Shown here: positions 53,670 through 64,000 of the stretch, piece by piece
Layout of the letters: the number at the start of each line of letters is the position of its first letter
Numbering within the stretch: position 1 is the stretch's first letter
DNA from: CBDAQD01 sp965275905
Lineage (GTDB): Bacteria > Pseudomonadota > Alphaproteobacteria > Rhizobiales > JAJFHC01
Length of the DNA: 64,000 nt
Assembly (NCBI GenBank): GCA_965275905.1
Contig: CBDHYJ010000003.1
Span: 15,811-79,810, forward strand
Reading direction: 5' to 3'
Position numbers and translations under genes: made by a program
Notes under the pieces: model-generated
What the model saw: only the letters and a program-made list of their open reading frames with translations
What the model was told of the DNA's origin: nothing
The model's database searches: none

Positions 53670-55026
53670 ATGACCGCCGGTACCGAAATCGATCTTGCAG
53701 AGTGGCTCCGCGAACGCCGGGTCACAGAGGTCGAATGCATTATTCCCGACATGTCGGGCATAGCCCGGGGCAAGATCGTCCCGAAACAGAAATTCTCGAC
53801 TCCATTGATGAAGGCATGCTCCGGCTGCCGGAGTCCATCTTCGCGCAGACCGTAACGGGCAGCTTTATCGAATCGCGTGCCCTCAACGTGACCGAACCGG
53901 ATGTCATCCTGAAGCCGGACAGCGGCACCGTCCGCATGATCCCCTGGTATGCCGAGCCGACGGCGCAGGTCATCTGCAACGCGTTTTACCGCGACGGAAC
54001 ACCGGTTCCCGTCGGGCCCCGTGAAGTCCTCAAGAAGGTTCTTCATTCTACGCCGATCGGGGATGGAAGCCGGTGGTGGCGCCGGAGCTCGAATTCTATC
54101 TCGCCGCCAAGAATGTCGATCCGGACTATCCGCTTGAACCACCGGTCGGGGCCAGCGGACGGCCGGAAACGGGCCGGCAGTCCTATGGCATCGACGCGGT
54201 GAACGAGTTCGACCCCCTGTTTGAAGACATGTACGACTTCTGCGATGCCCAGCAGATTGATGTCGACACGCTGATCCATGAAGCCGGCGCCGCGCAGGTC
54301 GAAATCAATTTCGATCATGGTGACCCGCTGGAGCTTGCCGATCAGGCGTTTCTGTTCAAGAGGACGGTGCGCCAGACGGCGATTCGCAAGGGACTCTATG
54401 CCACGTTCATGGCCAAGCCCTACGAGGGCGAGCCCGGCAGTGCAATGCATATTCACCAGAGCGTGGTCGACATCAAGTCCGGCAAGAACCTCTTCAGCGA
54501 CGGGAATAACGGCAACACTGCCCTGTTTCGCCATCACATCGGAGGCCTGCAGAACCATCTGTCTCAAGCCATGTTGCTGATTGCTCCGAATGTGAATTCC
54601 TACCGGCGCATCATCAATTACATGTCGTCGCCGATCAACACGCACTGGGGCGTCGAAAACCGGACCGTGGGCCTGAGGGTGCCGGACTCGGCTCCGGCTG
54701 CGCGCCGGCTTGAGAACCGCGTGCCGGGCGCGGATGCCAATCCCTACCTCGCCATCGCAGCAACGCTCGCATGCGGATACGTCGGGATGATCAACGAAAT
54801 CGAACCGTCCGAGCCCATGCAGGGCAATGCCTACGAGTCCACGGAGCATTCACTTCCGATGCACATGCTCGATGCATTGGCCGGTTTCGAGCAGGCCGCC
54901 GTACTCCACGAAATTCTCGGCGAAACCTTCGCTACGGTCTACGCCGAGGTGAAACATGAAGAACATGCGGCATATCAGACAGTTATCAGCGCCTGGGAGC
55001 GTGAGCACCTGCTTCTCAACGTCTGA
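53670..55026 (+). CDS. Glutamine synthetase family protein (PuuA/type III-like), two frame breaks
   Basis: An ATP-dependent glutamate-amine/ammonia ligase fold. After adding one base near 53795 and one near 54048 it has 452 residues: VECIIPDMSGIARGKIVPKQ, GMLRLPESIFAQTVTG, GWKPVVAPELEFYLAAKNVD, QVEINFDHGDPLELADQAFL, ATFMAKPYEGEPGSAMHIHQ, and the glutamate-binding VENRTVGLRVPDSAPAARRL and NRVPGADANPYLAIAATLAC. The HIHQS and VENRTVGLRVP stretches match the gamma-glutamylputrescine synthetase/GlnT group rather than GlnA-I. No polyamine genes are adjacent, so the acceptor amine is unknown. Confidence 0.82.
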
Positions 55027-55056
55027 ACTCCGCTGCCGATTTTTCATTTGTTAACT

Positions 55057-55085
55057 ATTGAAACGGGCGGTCCGCATCACTATCT
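55057..55085 (+). promoter_or_regulatory. Sigma70-type promoter for the candidate small RNA
   Basis: ATTGAA at 55057-55062, a 17-base spacer, and CTATCT at 55080-55085 match the alphaproteobacterial consensus CTTGAC-N17-CTATAT at four and five positions. Transcription would start near 55091-55093, immediately before the structured region. Confidence 0.5.
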
Positions 55086-55091
55086 GACTCA

Positions 55092-55239
55092 TAGAGCGGT
55101 TGGACAATCCAGGACGCCCCGAATCGCCCCCCGCTTGTCCGGGCGTCCCGTTCAGCCGTGAGCGTCGGTTTCCCCTCCCGGCGCTGAAGCGCTAAACGCG
55201 CGGTAACGCCCGGCCCATTAGGTCGGGCGTTGCTGTTTT
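55092..55239 (+). ncRNA. Candidate small RNA with stem-loops, possible pseudoknot and terminator
   Basis: In the 334-base gap between the GS-family gene and xthA. From 5' to 3': GGACAA (55102-55107) can pair with TTGTCC (55135-55140), and GGACGCCC (55112-55119) with GGGCGTCC (55141-55148), together an H-type pseudoknot geometry; TTCAGC (55151-55156) pairs with GCTGAA (55183-55188) around a loop containing CCCCTCCC (55172-55179), which could pair with Shine-Dalgarno GGGAGG; then the terminator AACGCCCG / CGGGCGTT (55205-55231) and GCTGTTTT. A fitting promoter lies upstream. It carries no convincing ORF. It could also be a structured 3' UTR of the GS-family gene. Confidence 0.5.
55205..55239 (+). 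terminator. Intrinsic terminator before xthA
   Basis: AACGCCCGGCC pairs with GGTCGGGCGTT (one G-U) around CATTA, followed by GCTGTTTT. It ends the candidate small RNA and/or the GS-family transcript. Confidence 0.8.
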
Positions 55240-55360
55240 GAGGACCCGTAACAGAATTATCTGGGGAAATCAGATCACCCGGCGCCACTGAATATGGTCT
55301 GAGCGTGCTATCACAATAGGCATTTGCAAGGTCGTCCTGACAGTCCTGCGGTGCGCGTTC

Positions 55361-56164
55361 ATGAAAATCCAAATTGCTACCTGGAACATCAATTCGGTCC
55401 GCTTGCGCCTTCCCCTTATCGAGCAGTTCACCAAAGCCTATCGTCCCCACGTGCTTTGCCTGCAGGAGACCAAGTGTCCGGATGGCAAGTTTCCGTCCTC
55501 CGCCATTCGCAAAATGGGTTACGAGCATATCGCGATGAATGGGCAGAGCGGCTATCACGGGGTCGCCATCCTCTCGCGTTTGCCGCTGACCGATATCGAC
55601 AAGCGTGAGTTCTGCAACAAGGGTGATGCGCGCCATGTCGCGGCGACGCTCGACGATGCTGGCCCGCGGATCCACAACTTCTACGTCCCGGCCGGCGGTG
55701 ACGAACCCGATCCCGAAATCAATCCGAAATTCGAACACAAGCTCTCGTTTCTCAATGAAATGGAAGACTGGTTCTCGGCCCGGGGTTCGGGCCATCCGGA
55801 CCGGATGGTTCTTGTTGGTGATCTTAATATCGCGCCGCTTGAGAACGACGTCTGGTCACACAAGCAGCTGCTGAAAGTCGTCAGCCACACGCCCGTCGAA
55901 GTCGAACATCTCGCACGCGTGCAGGCGTCTCGGAACTGGCATGACCTAATGCGGGAACACGTGCCGGCCGAGGAAAAACTCTACACATGGTGGAGTTACC
56001 GGGCAAAAGACTGGGCGGCGGCAGACAAGGGCCGACGGCTTGATCACATCTGGCTTTCACCCGACCTGAAAGCAGCGGCGAAGACAGTGAAGGTCATCCG
56101 CGAGGCGCGCGGTTGGGAGCGGCCGTCGGACCACGCACCGGTGATCGCGACACTGAATATCTGA
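55361..56164 (+). CDS. xthA: Exodeoxyribonuclease III
   Basis: AP endonuclease/3'-5' exonuclease of base-excision repair. 267 residues with MKIQIATWNINSVRLRLPLI, VLCLQETKCPDGKFP (catalytic Glu), ILSRLPLTDIDK, VGDLNIAPLENDVW (Asp/Asn pair), LYTWWSYRAKDWAAADKGRR and SDHAPVIATL (His). The start at 55361 is preceded by a region without an obvious strong ribosome site. Convergent with the cyclic-nucleotide-fold gene. Confidence 0.96.
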   Translation: MKIQIATWNINSVRLRLPLIEQFTKAYRPHVLCLQETKCPDGKFPSSAIRKMGYEHIAMNGQSGYHGVAILSRLPLTDIDKREFCNKGDARHVAATLDDAGPRIHNFYVPAGGDEPDPEINPKFEHKLSFLNEMEDWFSARGSGHPDRMVLVGDLNIAPLENDVWSHKQLLKVVSHTPVEVEHLARVQASRNWHDLMREHVPAEEKLYTWWSYRAKDWAAADKGRRLDHIWLSPDLKAAAKTVKVIREARGWERPSDHAPVIATLNI

Positions 56165-56187
56165 AGTGTGGAATTGAATGCCGTCGG

Positions 56188-56652
56188 TCAGCGGTCGAGT
56201 TCGCTCAGACTGCGCTGTACGGCACCGAGGTCATTCAGCGTCACGTTCAGTCGTTTGTTCACGACCTGCATCACCTCCATGGCCATCTCAGGAAACTCGT
56301 CGATTACGCGGAAAAACAGTTCCCGCGTAATCTTCAGCGCCTCGAGATGGCTGGTTGCACGAACGGTGGCGGCATATCCCTGTTCGCTCAGCATCGACAT
56401 CTCGCCGACAAACGCGTTGCGTTCGACCAGCGTCTTCCTGTCGGTCAACGCAGATTCGCCCGCGAATGCTTCCGCCTCGCCTTCCACGATAACGAACGCA
56501 GCCGTCGCATCCTCACCCTGACGGACGAGAATGTCTCCGGCTTCAAGCACCACGCGCTCTGTAGCGAATGCGAGAACCTTGAGATGGGATTCGTCGACAT
56601 TCGAAAATAGCGGGATCTGGCGCAGCAGCGATACCTGGTCGTGAACGCTCAT
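56188..56652 (-). CDS. Cyclic nucleotide-binding-fold protein without DNA-binding domain
   Basis: 154 residues containing only the CRP-type beta-roll: LLRQIPLFSNVDESHLKVLA, ATERVVLEAGDILVRQGEDA, AAFVIVEGEAEAFAG, then FVGEMSMLSEQGYAATVRAT and a C-terminal helix. In classical cAMP receptors the phosphate-binding cassette has Arg after GELALL-x3-5; here that place reads QGYAAT, with no arginine, so cyclic nucleotide binding is doubtful. It sits beside xthA and upstream of the orphan response regulator on the same strand as the latter. Confidence 0.85.
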   Translation of the reverse strand: MSVHDQVSLLRQIPLFSNVDESHLKVLAFATERVVLEAGDILVRQGEDATAAFVIVEGEAEAFAGESALTDRKTLVERNAFVGEMSMLSEQGYAATVRATSHLEALKITRELFFRVIDEFPEMAMEVMQVVNKRLNVTLNDLGAVQRSLSELDR

Positions 56653-56766
56653 GGGCCCCCTTGGTTACCACATTCGCAACAGTATTAAACTGCGACTGCG
56701 CCGGGGCAAAGCGCAATCGGACCGAATGGTGAACATCAGAGTGAGACGAACTCAGCTCGAATCGCT

Positions 56767-57453
56767 CTAGGGGACCAGCTTGTACCCGCCGGTTTCCGTG
56801 ACCAGGATTTCGGCATTGGAAGGATCGCGCTCGATCTTCTGGCGCAGCCGGTAGATATGCGTCTCCAGGGTATGCGTGGTGACACCGGAATTGTAGCCCC
56901 AGACCTCGTGAAGCAGGACATCGCGGCCGACCACCGTTTCGCCTGCCCTGTAGAGGAACTTGAGGATCGCCGTTTCCTTCTCCGTCAGACGGATCTTCGA
57001 TTCCGCCGCGTCGACGAGCATCTTCGCACTGGGCTTGAACGTGTAGGGCCCGATCGTGAAGACCGCGTCCTCGCTCTGTTCATGTTGGCGGAGATGGGCG
57101 CGGACCCGGGCAAGGAGAACACCAAACCGGAACGGCTTGGTCACATAGTCGTTGGCACCGGATTCGAGACCGAGGATCGTGTCGGAGTCGGAATCATGTC
57201 CAGTGAGCATGATCACCGGGCTCTTCAGCCCGTTTTTCCGCATCAGTTTGCATGCTTCGCGCCCGTCCATATCGGGAAGCCCGACATCGAGGATCACGAG
57301 GTCGACATGTTCGTTCTTGACGTGCTGGATCGCATCGCTCGCCGAGGCCACGGCATCAGGCTGGAATTCCTCGTGAAGCGCGAATTGCTCCACGAGAGAT
57401 TCACGCAACATGTCGTCATCGTCGATCAGCAGGATCTTTTTGGCTGTGCTCAT
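56767..57453 (-). CDS. OmpR-family response regulator, orphan
   Basis: 228 residues: receiver domain ILLIDDDDMLRESLVEQF with acidic pocket, phospho-acceptor Asp56 in LVILDVGLPDMDG, the T/K motifs VIMLTGHDSDSD and NDYVTKPFRFGVL; then a winged helix with LTEKETAILKFLYRAGETVV, GYNSGVTTHTLETHIYRLRQ and LVTETGGYKLVP. No histidine kinase is adjacent. Homologues occur beside xthA and an L,D-transpeptidase in many rhizobia-like genomes, hinting at envelope control, but no regulon is known from this sequence. Confidence 0.92.
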   Translation of the reverse strand: MSTAKKILLIDDDDMLRESLVEQFALHEEFQPDAVASASDAIQHVKNEHVDLVILDVGLPDMDGREACKLMRKNGLKSPVIMLTGHDSDSDTILGLESGANDYVTKPFRFGVLLARVRAHLRQHEQSEDAVFTIGPYTFKPSAKMLVDAAESKIRLTEKETAILKFLYRAGETVVGRDVLLHEVWGYNSGVTTHTLETHIYRLRQKIERDPSNAEILVTETGGYKLVP

Positions 57454-57647
57454 AGGCGTTTTCCTGGATGCGGCTGGCGAGTTTAATCCACCACCTGGTC
57501 ATGTTCATTGTCGACAGCTCGTCGGCCCTGCCGGACCGCGAACTTTGCCGAATCGCCGGTCAATCATAGCAAACTGGAAGGTTTTCGAGGAAGCTCGGCG
57601 GATCTGCACGCTTGACGTGCTCTCAGCGACGCTGTTCCACTGCCGCT

Positions 57648-58178
57648 ATGAAGAACGGTTCTTCAGTATACATTCGTGTTTTTTCCACCAGACCATTGTC
57701 TTATCAGGGCAATCTGGTGTTGGGGGACCGTCTGTGCAAGTGCGCATTGGGCCGATCAGGCCTCAGATTACGGAAATGTGAAGGCGACGGAGCAACCCCG
57801 ATCGGCCGCTGGCCGCTCCGATATGTCCTGTATCGCAGCGATCGCGTCGTTGTACCGCGCAGCCGGTTGCCGGTTTTTCCAATTCGACCCGACGACGGAT
57901 GGTGCGACGATCCATCCAGTGACCGCTACAATCAGCCGGTAACCTTACCGATCGAGGCGAGCGCTGAAACTCTGTGGCGGGACGATTCTCTTTACGACAT
58001 CATTGTGGTGCTGGGACACAACGACCGGCCGCCGGTGCCGGGACGGGGAAGCGCCATCTTCTTTCACATCGCCGCACCGGGCTACGCGGCCACGGAAGGC
58101 TGTGTTGCCGTCACGCGCCGCGATATGCTGGGCATCCTCGAACACTGCGGCCCTTCGACGGAAATGATTGTCGGCTAG
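57648..58178 (+). CDS. L,D-transpeptidase (YkuD domain) family protein
   Basis: 176 residues from ATG 57648 (an upstream ATG-like start at 57612 adds 12). The YkuD core is visible: LVLGDRLCKCALGRSGLR, GDGATPIGRWPLRYVLYR, and the catalytic HIAAPGYAATEGCVAVTRRD with His and Cys. Family members make 3-3 peptidoglycan cross-links or attach proteins. There is no clear signal peptide, so its location is uncertain. Divergent from the OmpR-type regulator. Confidence 0.85.
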   Translation: MKNGSSVYIRVFSTRPLSYQGNLVLGDRLCKCALGRSGLRLRKCEGDGATPIGRWPLRYVLYRSDRVVVPRSRLPVFPIRPDDGWCDDPSSDRYNQPVTLPIEASAETLWRDDSLYDIIVVLGHNDRPPVPGRGSAIFFHIAAPGYAATEGCVAVTRRDMLGILEHCGPSTEMIVG

Positions 58179-58192
58179 CCCCGGCCGAACGA

Positions 58193-58882
58193 TCAGGCCG
58201 GTTTGGTACGTTCACCGAAGATCGCGCTGCCCACTCTGACATATGTGGCGCCCAGTGCGATCGCGGACTCAAAGTCCGCGCTCATGCCCATGCTCAGTTC
58301 GCTGATGCCGTTCCGCTCGGCGATCTTGCCCAGCAGCGCGAAATGAAGCGCGGGCTCCTCGTCGACCGGCGGAATACACATCAGCCCGTCGATGGCGAGG
58401 CCGTAGCCTTTGCGGCATTCGGCGATGAACGTGTCAGCGTCCCCTGGCAACACGCCTGCCTTCTGATCTTCCTCGCCGGTGTTGATCTGAATGAACACAC
58501 GTGGCGTGTGTCCGGTCGCATCGAACGCCTCGGCCAGCACCCGGGCAAGCTTCGGACGGTCTAGGGTTTCGATACAGTCAAACAGCCCGATTGCGTCCTT
58601 GACCTTGTTGGTCTGCAGCGGGCCGATCAGGTGCAGATCGACATCCGGAAAGTCGGCCTTCAGCTCCGGCCACTTGGCGAGCGATTCCTGGACCCGGTTC
58701 TCTCCGAAAATGCGGTGGCCGGCATCAAGCACCGGCCTGATGACATCCGCGCCGAAGGTCTTGCCCACGGCAACGAGATTGACAGAGCCGGACGGCCTTC
58801 CCGCTTTCTCTTCAGCGTCCCTGATCCGTTCTTCGACGGCTTGCAGTCCGGCGTGGGTCCTGTTCCCGACAGCCTGTCCCAT
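58193..58882 (-). CDS. YggS family PLP-binding protein
   Basis: PLP-carrying protein (PROSC/YlmE family) in vitamin B6 and amino-acid homeostasis. 229 residues: VNLVAVGKTFGADVIRPVLD with the PLP lysine, RIFGENRVQESLAKWPEL, VDLHLIGPLQTNKVKDAI, LSMGMSADFESAIALGATYV and RVGSAIFGER. ATG at 58882 is chosen; upstream in-frame codons lack similarity. Divergent from leuS with a 187-base gap. Confidence 0.93.
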   Translation of the reverse strand: MGQAVGNRTHAGLQAVEERIRDAEEKAGRPSGSVNLVAVGKTFGADVIRPVLDAGHRIFGENRVQESLAKWPELKADFPDVDLHLIGPLQTNKVKDAIGLFDCIETLDRPKLARVLAEAFDATGHTPRVFIQINTGEEDQKAGVLPGDADTFIAECRKGYGLAIDGLMCIPPVDEEPALHFALLGKIAERNGISELSMGMSADFESAIALGATYVRVGSAIFGERTKPA

Positions 58883-59069
58883 GGCATCTCTCACGTTAAA
58901 CCTTGTGGCGGCGGAGCGCCCGTTCCGGGCGTTGCGCAACCGACGTCTTAACGCAATCGGGCCGTCGTTCCAACGCCATCCTTGCAGGTCTTCCCCGCAC
59001 CGTGTAATTGCTGATGTCTGACCCGGGACGCAGGAAGTCCCCAGATTTTGACCAGAGAAGACGCAGCGG

Positions 59070-61677
<2,608 letters not shown>

Positions 61678-61691
<14 letters not shown>

Positions 61692-62211
61692 TCTGGTTCG
61701 GAAACATGCGAGACTGATTGCCCGGCCGGCGCTGCTGGTCGGACTCGGCATCGCGCTTGCCGGATGCGGGTTCAAACCTCTTTACGGGACAACATCCGTA
61801 CACAGTACTGTGGCCGCAGATCTTGCGAGCGTTAGGATTCAGCCGACAGGATCGCGGATTGGCCAGCAGGTTCGGAATAACCTGATCTCGACCATGCAGA
61901 CCAGGGGCGGAGACGGTCCGGATCTTTATCGCCTGGAGCTGGTGCCTGAAGAAACCGAGTCGGATGTTTTCATTCAGGAAGACTCCGACGTAAACCGGCG
62001 CAGCTACACGCTGAGGGTCAATTATTCGTTGTATGAAGCCGGCAGCAACCGGCTCGTGGATGACGGGCGTGTCTTTTCGATCATCTCCTATGACCGTGTC
62101 GAGTCGGAGTTTGCCAACATCCGCGCGCGAAAAACTGCGACAGAGCAGGCCTCCCGAGTGGTGGCCGACGATATCAGAACCGCACTCGCGGCGTATTTTG
62201 CCTCTCGCTGA
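61678..62211 (+). CDS. lptE: LPS assembly lipoprotein LptE
   Basis: Outer-membrane lipoprotein that plugs LptD in lipopolysaccharide export. 177 residues: signal with lipobox IALAGCGF (Cys30), then FKPLYGTTSVHSTVAADLAS and VRIQPTGSRIGQQVRNNLIS, and the beta/alpha body SYTLRVNYSLYEAGSNRLVD. The overlap with leuS and position before holA is the usual order. Confidence 0.92.
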
Positions 62212-62236
62212 CATAACCCGGCGGACCGGCTGAAAC

Positions 62237-63265
62237 ATGGTCGCCATCAAGGGACCAGGAATCGAGAACTTCCTGCGCAAGCCGGATCGGAATATCAAGG
62301 CAGCGCTGTTTTACGGTCCGGACACGGGCCTTGTCGCGGAACTTGCCAAACGGCTGGTACAGACCCGCGTTTCGGATATCGACGATCCGTTCAATGTATC
62401 GCGCCTGGAAGACGGCGACCTGACGGGAGACCCGGGACGCCTTGTCGACGAAGCCTGCGCCCAGTCCCTGATGGGTGGCGACCGTGTCGTGTGGATCCGT
62501 TCTGCCGGAACCGGCAGCGCCGCCGCGCTCGCGTCTTATCTTGAAGAGCCGTCGGGCGACGCGCTCATTGTCGTTGAAGCGGGAGAGCTGAAACCCTCGG
62601 CGAAAATACGCAAGGTGGCCGAACAGTCCAAGCAGGCCGTTGCCATTGCCTGTTACGGCGACAGCGGCCGTACCATCGAGGAACTTGTTGATGCGGAAAT
62701 GGCCGCGGCGAATCTGACCGTGACGCCGGATGCGCGTCAGATGTTGATTTCAATCCTGGGAGCCGATCGCCAGGTGACCCGCAGGGAACTCGAAAAGCTT
62801 ATCCTTTACGTAAACGGAAACGACAAAGTAAACATAGAGGATGTTGAGGCTATTTGTGGCGATGCCGGCACGGCAACATTCGACAGCATTGTTGACGCTG
62901 CAGCGGAAGGTCGTGTCGATCTGTTTGACGGCAACTATCAGACGGCAATCGCATCGGGCGTCTCGGCCACAGGAATCCTCCTCGCCTGTTCCCGGCACAT
63001 GACCCGGCTGCAGCTCATGTCTCTCTCGGGCAATCCCGACTCAGCCATGAAGTCGGCCCGGCCGCCAATCCATTTCAGCCGCCAGACATCTGTCCGCAAG
63101 CAGCTCCGGATCTGGTCCGCCGACGAAATTGCACGGGTTATCGAATATCTTGCCGAAACGGAATCACAGTCGCGAACCCATGGCGATCTCGGCGATGTGC
63201 TGGTATCGCGGGCGCTTATGAGCATTGCCCGCAAGGCGAACGCGCTCGACAGGAAGCGCTTCTAG
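62237..63265 (+). CDS. holA: DNA polymerase III subunit delta
   Basis: Clamp-loader wrench subunit that opens the beta clamp. 342 residues: IENFLRKPDRNIKAALFYGP and DTGLVAELAKRLVQTR in the AAA+-like N-domain, RVVWIRSAGTGSAAALASYL, LGADRQVTRREL and the C-terminal helical domain with QTAIASGVSATGILLACSRH. ATG at 62237 is 26 bases after lptE. Convergent, 12 bases apart, with parB. Confidence 0.93.
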   Translation: MVAIKGPGIENFLRKPDRNIKAALFYGPDTGLVAELAKRLVQTRVSDIDDPFNVSRLEDGDLTGDPGRLVDEACAQSLMGGDRVVWIRSAGTGSAAALASYLEEPSGDALIVVEAGELKPSAKIRKVAEQSKQAVAIACYGDSGRTIEELVDAEMAAANLTVTPDARQMLISILGADRQVTRRELEKLILYVNGNDKVNIEDVEAICGDAGTATFDSIVDAAAEGRVDLFDGNYQTAIASGVSATGILLACSRHMTRLQLMSLSGNPDSAMKSARPPIHFSRQTSVRKQLRIWSADEIARVIEYLAETESQSRTHGDLGDVLVSRALMSIARKANALDRKRF

Positions 63266-63276
63266 CGAACCTGCCT

Positions 63277-64000
63277 TCAGTTGGTATTGGAAAGACGCCG
63301 GCACACCTCGTCGAGCTGTTCGAGCGTCTTGTACATGATCTTGAGTTCGCCGCCGGTCGTTCCTTTGTGGCTCACCGAGACACGAAGACCCAGCGCATCG
63401 GTCAGGCTTTTTTCGAGTGCCAGAATGTCGGCATCTCGGTCCACCGGTTTCGCCTTGCCCTTCTTTTTCGATGAGCCATTCTGTGAGGCGTCCTTGGCCA
63501 GGCGTTCCGCATCACGGACACTGAGGCCTTCCCCGATGATTCGGCTCGCCAGCTCTTCCGCGGGAACCCCGCTGGACAGGAGCGCGCGGGCATGACCGGC
63601 GGTCAGCGCACCTGAGCGCAGATGATCCAGCACCTTCGGCGGCAGGTTGCTGAGCCGCAGCGTGTTGGCAATGTGACTGCGGCTCTTGCCGATGACGCGC
63701 GCAAGCTGTTCCTGGGTGTATTCAAATTTTGCGATCAGCTGGCTGTAGCCGTCCGCTTCTTCAAGCGGGTTCAGATCGGCGCGCTGGACGTTCTCGACGA
63801 TCGCGATCTCCAGTGCCTCGCCGTCGGAAAATTCCCTGACAATGACCGGGACTTCATGCAGCGATGCTTTCTGAGCCGCGCGCCAGCGCCGCTCGCCGGC
63901 AACAATCTCGAACCGGTCGGACGCACCCTCAACGGGCCTGACAACGATCGGCTGCAGAACACCCTTCTCGCGGATCGAGTTGGAGAGGTCCTGAATGTCC
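63277..64000 (-). CDS. parB: Chromosome-partitioning protein ParB (5' end outside window)
   Basis: Centromere (parS)-binding CTP-dependent clamp. The coding strand reads without a stop from the stop at 63277-63279 to the window edge. Visible parts: IREKGVLQPIVVRPVEGASD, the CTP-binding FEIVAGERRWRAAQKA, AIVENVQRADLNPLEEADGY, the helix-turn-helix QEQLARVIGKSRSHIANTLR, and a C-terminal dimerisation segment LKIMYKTLEQLDEVCRRLSN. About 240 of some 290-300 residues are present. The parA/gidB neighbourhood is expected beyond the window, consistent with being near the chromosome origin region. Confidence 0.95.
   Translation of the reverse strand, partial: DIQDLSNSIREKGVLQPIVVRPVEGASDRFEIVAGERRWRAAQKASLHEVPVIVREFSDGEALEIAIVENVQRADLNPLEEADGYSQLIAKFEYTQEQLARVIGKSRSHIANTLRLSNLPPKVLDHLRSGALTAGHARALLSSGVPAEELASRIIGEGLSVRDAERLAKDASQNGSSKKKGKAKPVDRDADILALEKSLTDALGLRVSVSHKGTTGGELKIMYKTLEQLDEVCRRLSNTN

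Noticed and set aside
27698..54050. Programmed frameshifting as the cause of the frame breaks
   Set aside because: Nineteen breaks in nine unrelated families, in both directions and without slippery-site plus pseudoknot patterns, cannot all be programmed.
53126..54202. Single open frame spanning the lolA end and the GS-family start
   Set aside because: It joins pieces of two genes only because frame breaks move both into one frame; the families place the boundary at 53558/53670.
55092..55239. Identity of the candidate RNA as 6S RNA, tmRNA, RNase P or SRP RNA
   Set aside because: Length and stem order do not match any of these by eye; 6S would be a long bubble hairpin and the others have distinct conserved cores.

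Overview
The window looks like a stretch of GC-rich alphaproteobacterial chromosome. Evidence is the recognisable alphaproteobacterial gene order and families: hemC divergent from tsaD-gpsA-YciI-EVE; rsmB/rpe/heparinase II-III/purH; the ~1600-residue NAD-glutamate dehydrogenase; cnoX-LON-Trm112-DUF971-ubiH; a DapC-like aminotransferase-ftsK-lolA; and leuS-lptE-holA next to parB. Putative promoters fit the alphaproteobacterial consensus and a CtrA-type box is present. A Hyphomicrobiales/Rhodospirillales-like bacterium is plausible, but I cannot name a genus. I see no phage, insertion sequence, integrase, CRISPR array or classical defence locus.

Layout. 1-9 kb: haem synthesis (hemC), tRNA t6A (tsaD), glycerol-3-phosphate (gpsA), small conserved proteins, a class III CoA-transferase, a DUF2235 hydrolase and acetyl-CoA synthetase. 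9-14.6 kb: osmoregulated glucan protein MdoG/OpgG, MAPEG, SDHAF4-like factor, HtpX, RsmB, Rpe. 14.6-27.2 kb: heparinase-like enzyme, a small exported protein, PurH, two tandem UMF1/Atg22-type MFS transporters, the giant GDH and an AhpD-like protein. 27.4-37.7 kb is the most accessory part: a lysine-tailed exported micro-protein overlapping a GT-C glycosyltransferase that overlaps a GT2 glycosyltransferase, then DUF547, fumarylacetoacetate hydrolase, hexapeptide acetyltransferase, a phosphonate monoester hydrolase-like sulfatase, an unassigned large outer-membrane-like protein, DUF3096 and GST genes. 37.9-46.7 kb: GFA, Ogt, DUF3237/MarR pair with a palindromic operator, tRNA-Gly(GCC), YbaK, CnoX, LON-domain, Trm112, DUF971, UbiH, TesB. 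46.9-55.3 kb: sigma54-type promoter with glnK-amtB, aminotransferase-ftsK-lolA behind a CtrA-type box, a glutamine-synthetase-family gene, and a candidate small RNA. 55.4-64 kb: XthA, a cyclic-nucleotide-fold protein, an orphan OmpR-type regulator, L,D-transpeptidase, YggS, LeuS, LptE, HolA and a ParB cut by the window end.

Two points matter most to a user. First, nine genes between 27.7 and 54.1 kb carry about 19 single-base frame breaks, including three in ftsK; every one restores a full-length family protein when one base is added or removed, so they look like sequence errors, and I give whole-gene extents for them. Second, the 334-base gap at 55027-55360 is not empty: it holds a promoter-like element, compact stem-loops with a possible pseudoknot, C-rich anti-Shine-Dalgarno loops and an intrinsic terminator, the best candidate in the window for something undescribed. 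Nitrogen metabolism recurs (GDH, GlnK-AmtB, glutamine-synthetase family), with sigma54-type control seen directly only at glnK.
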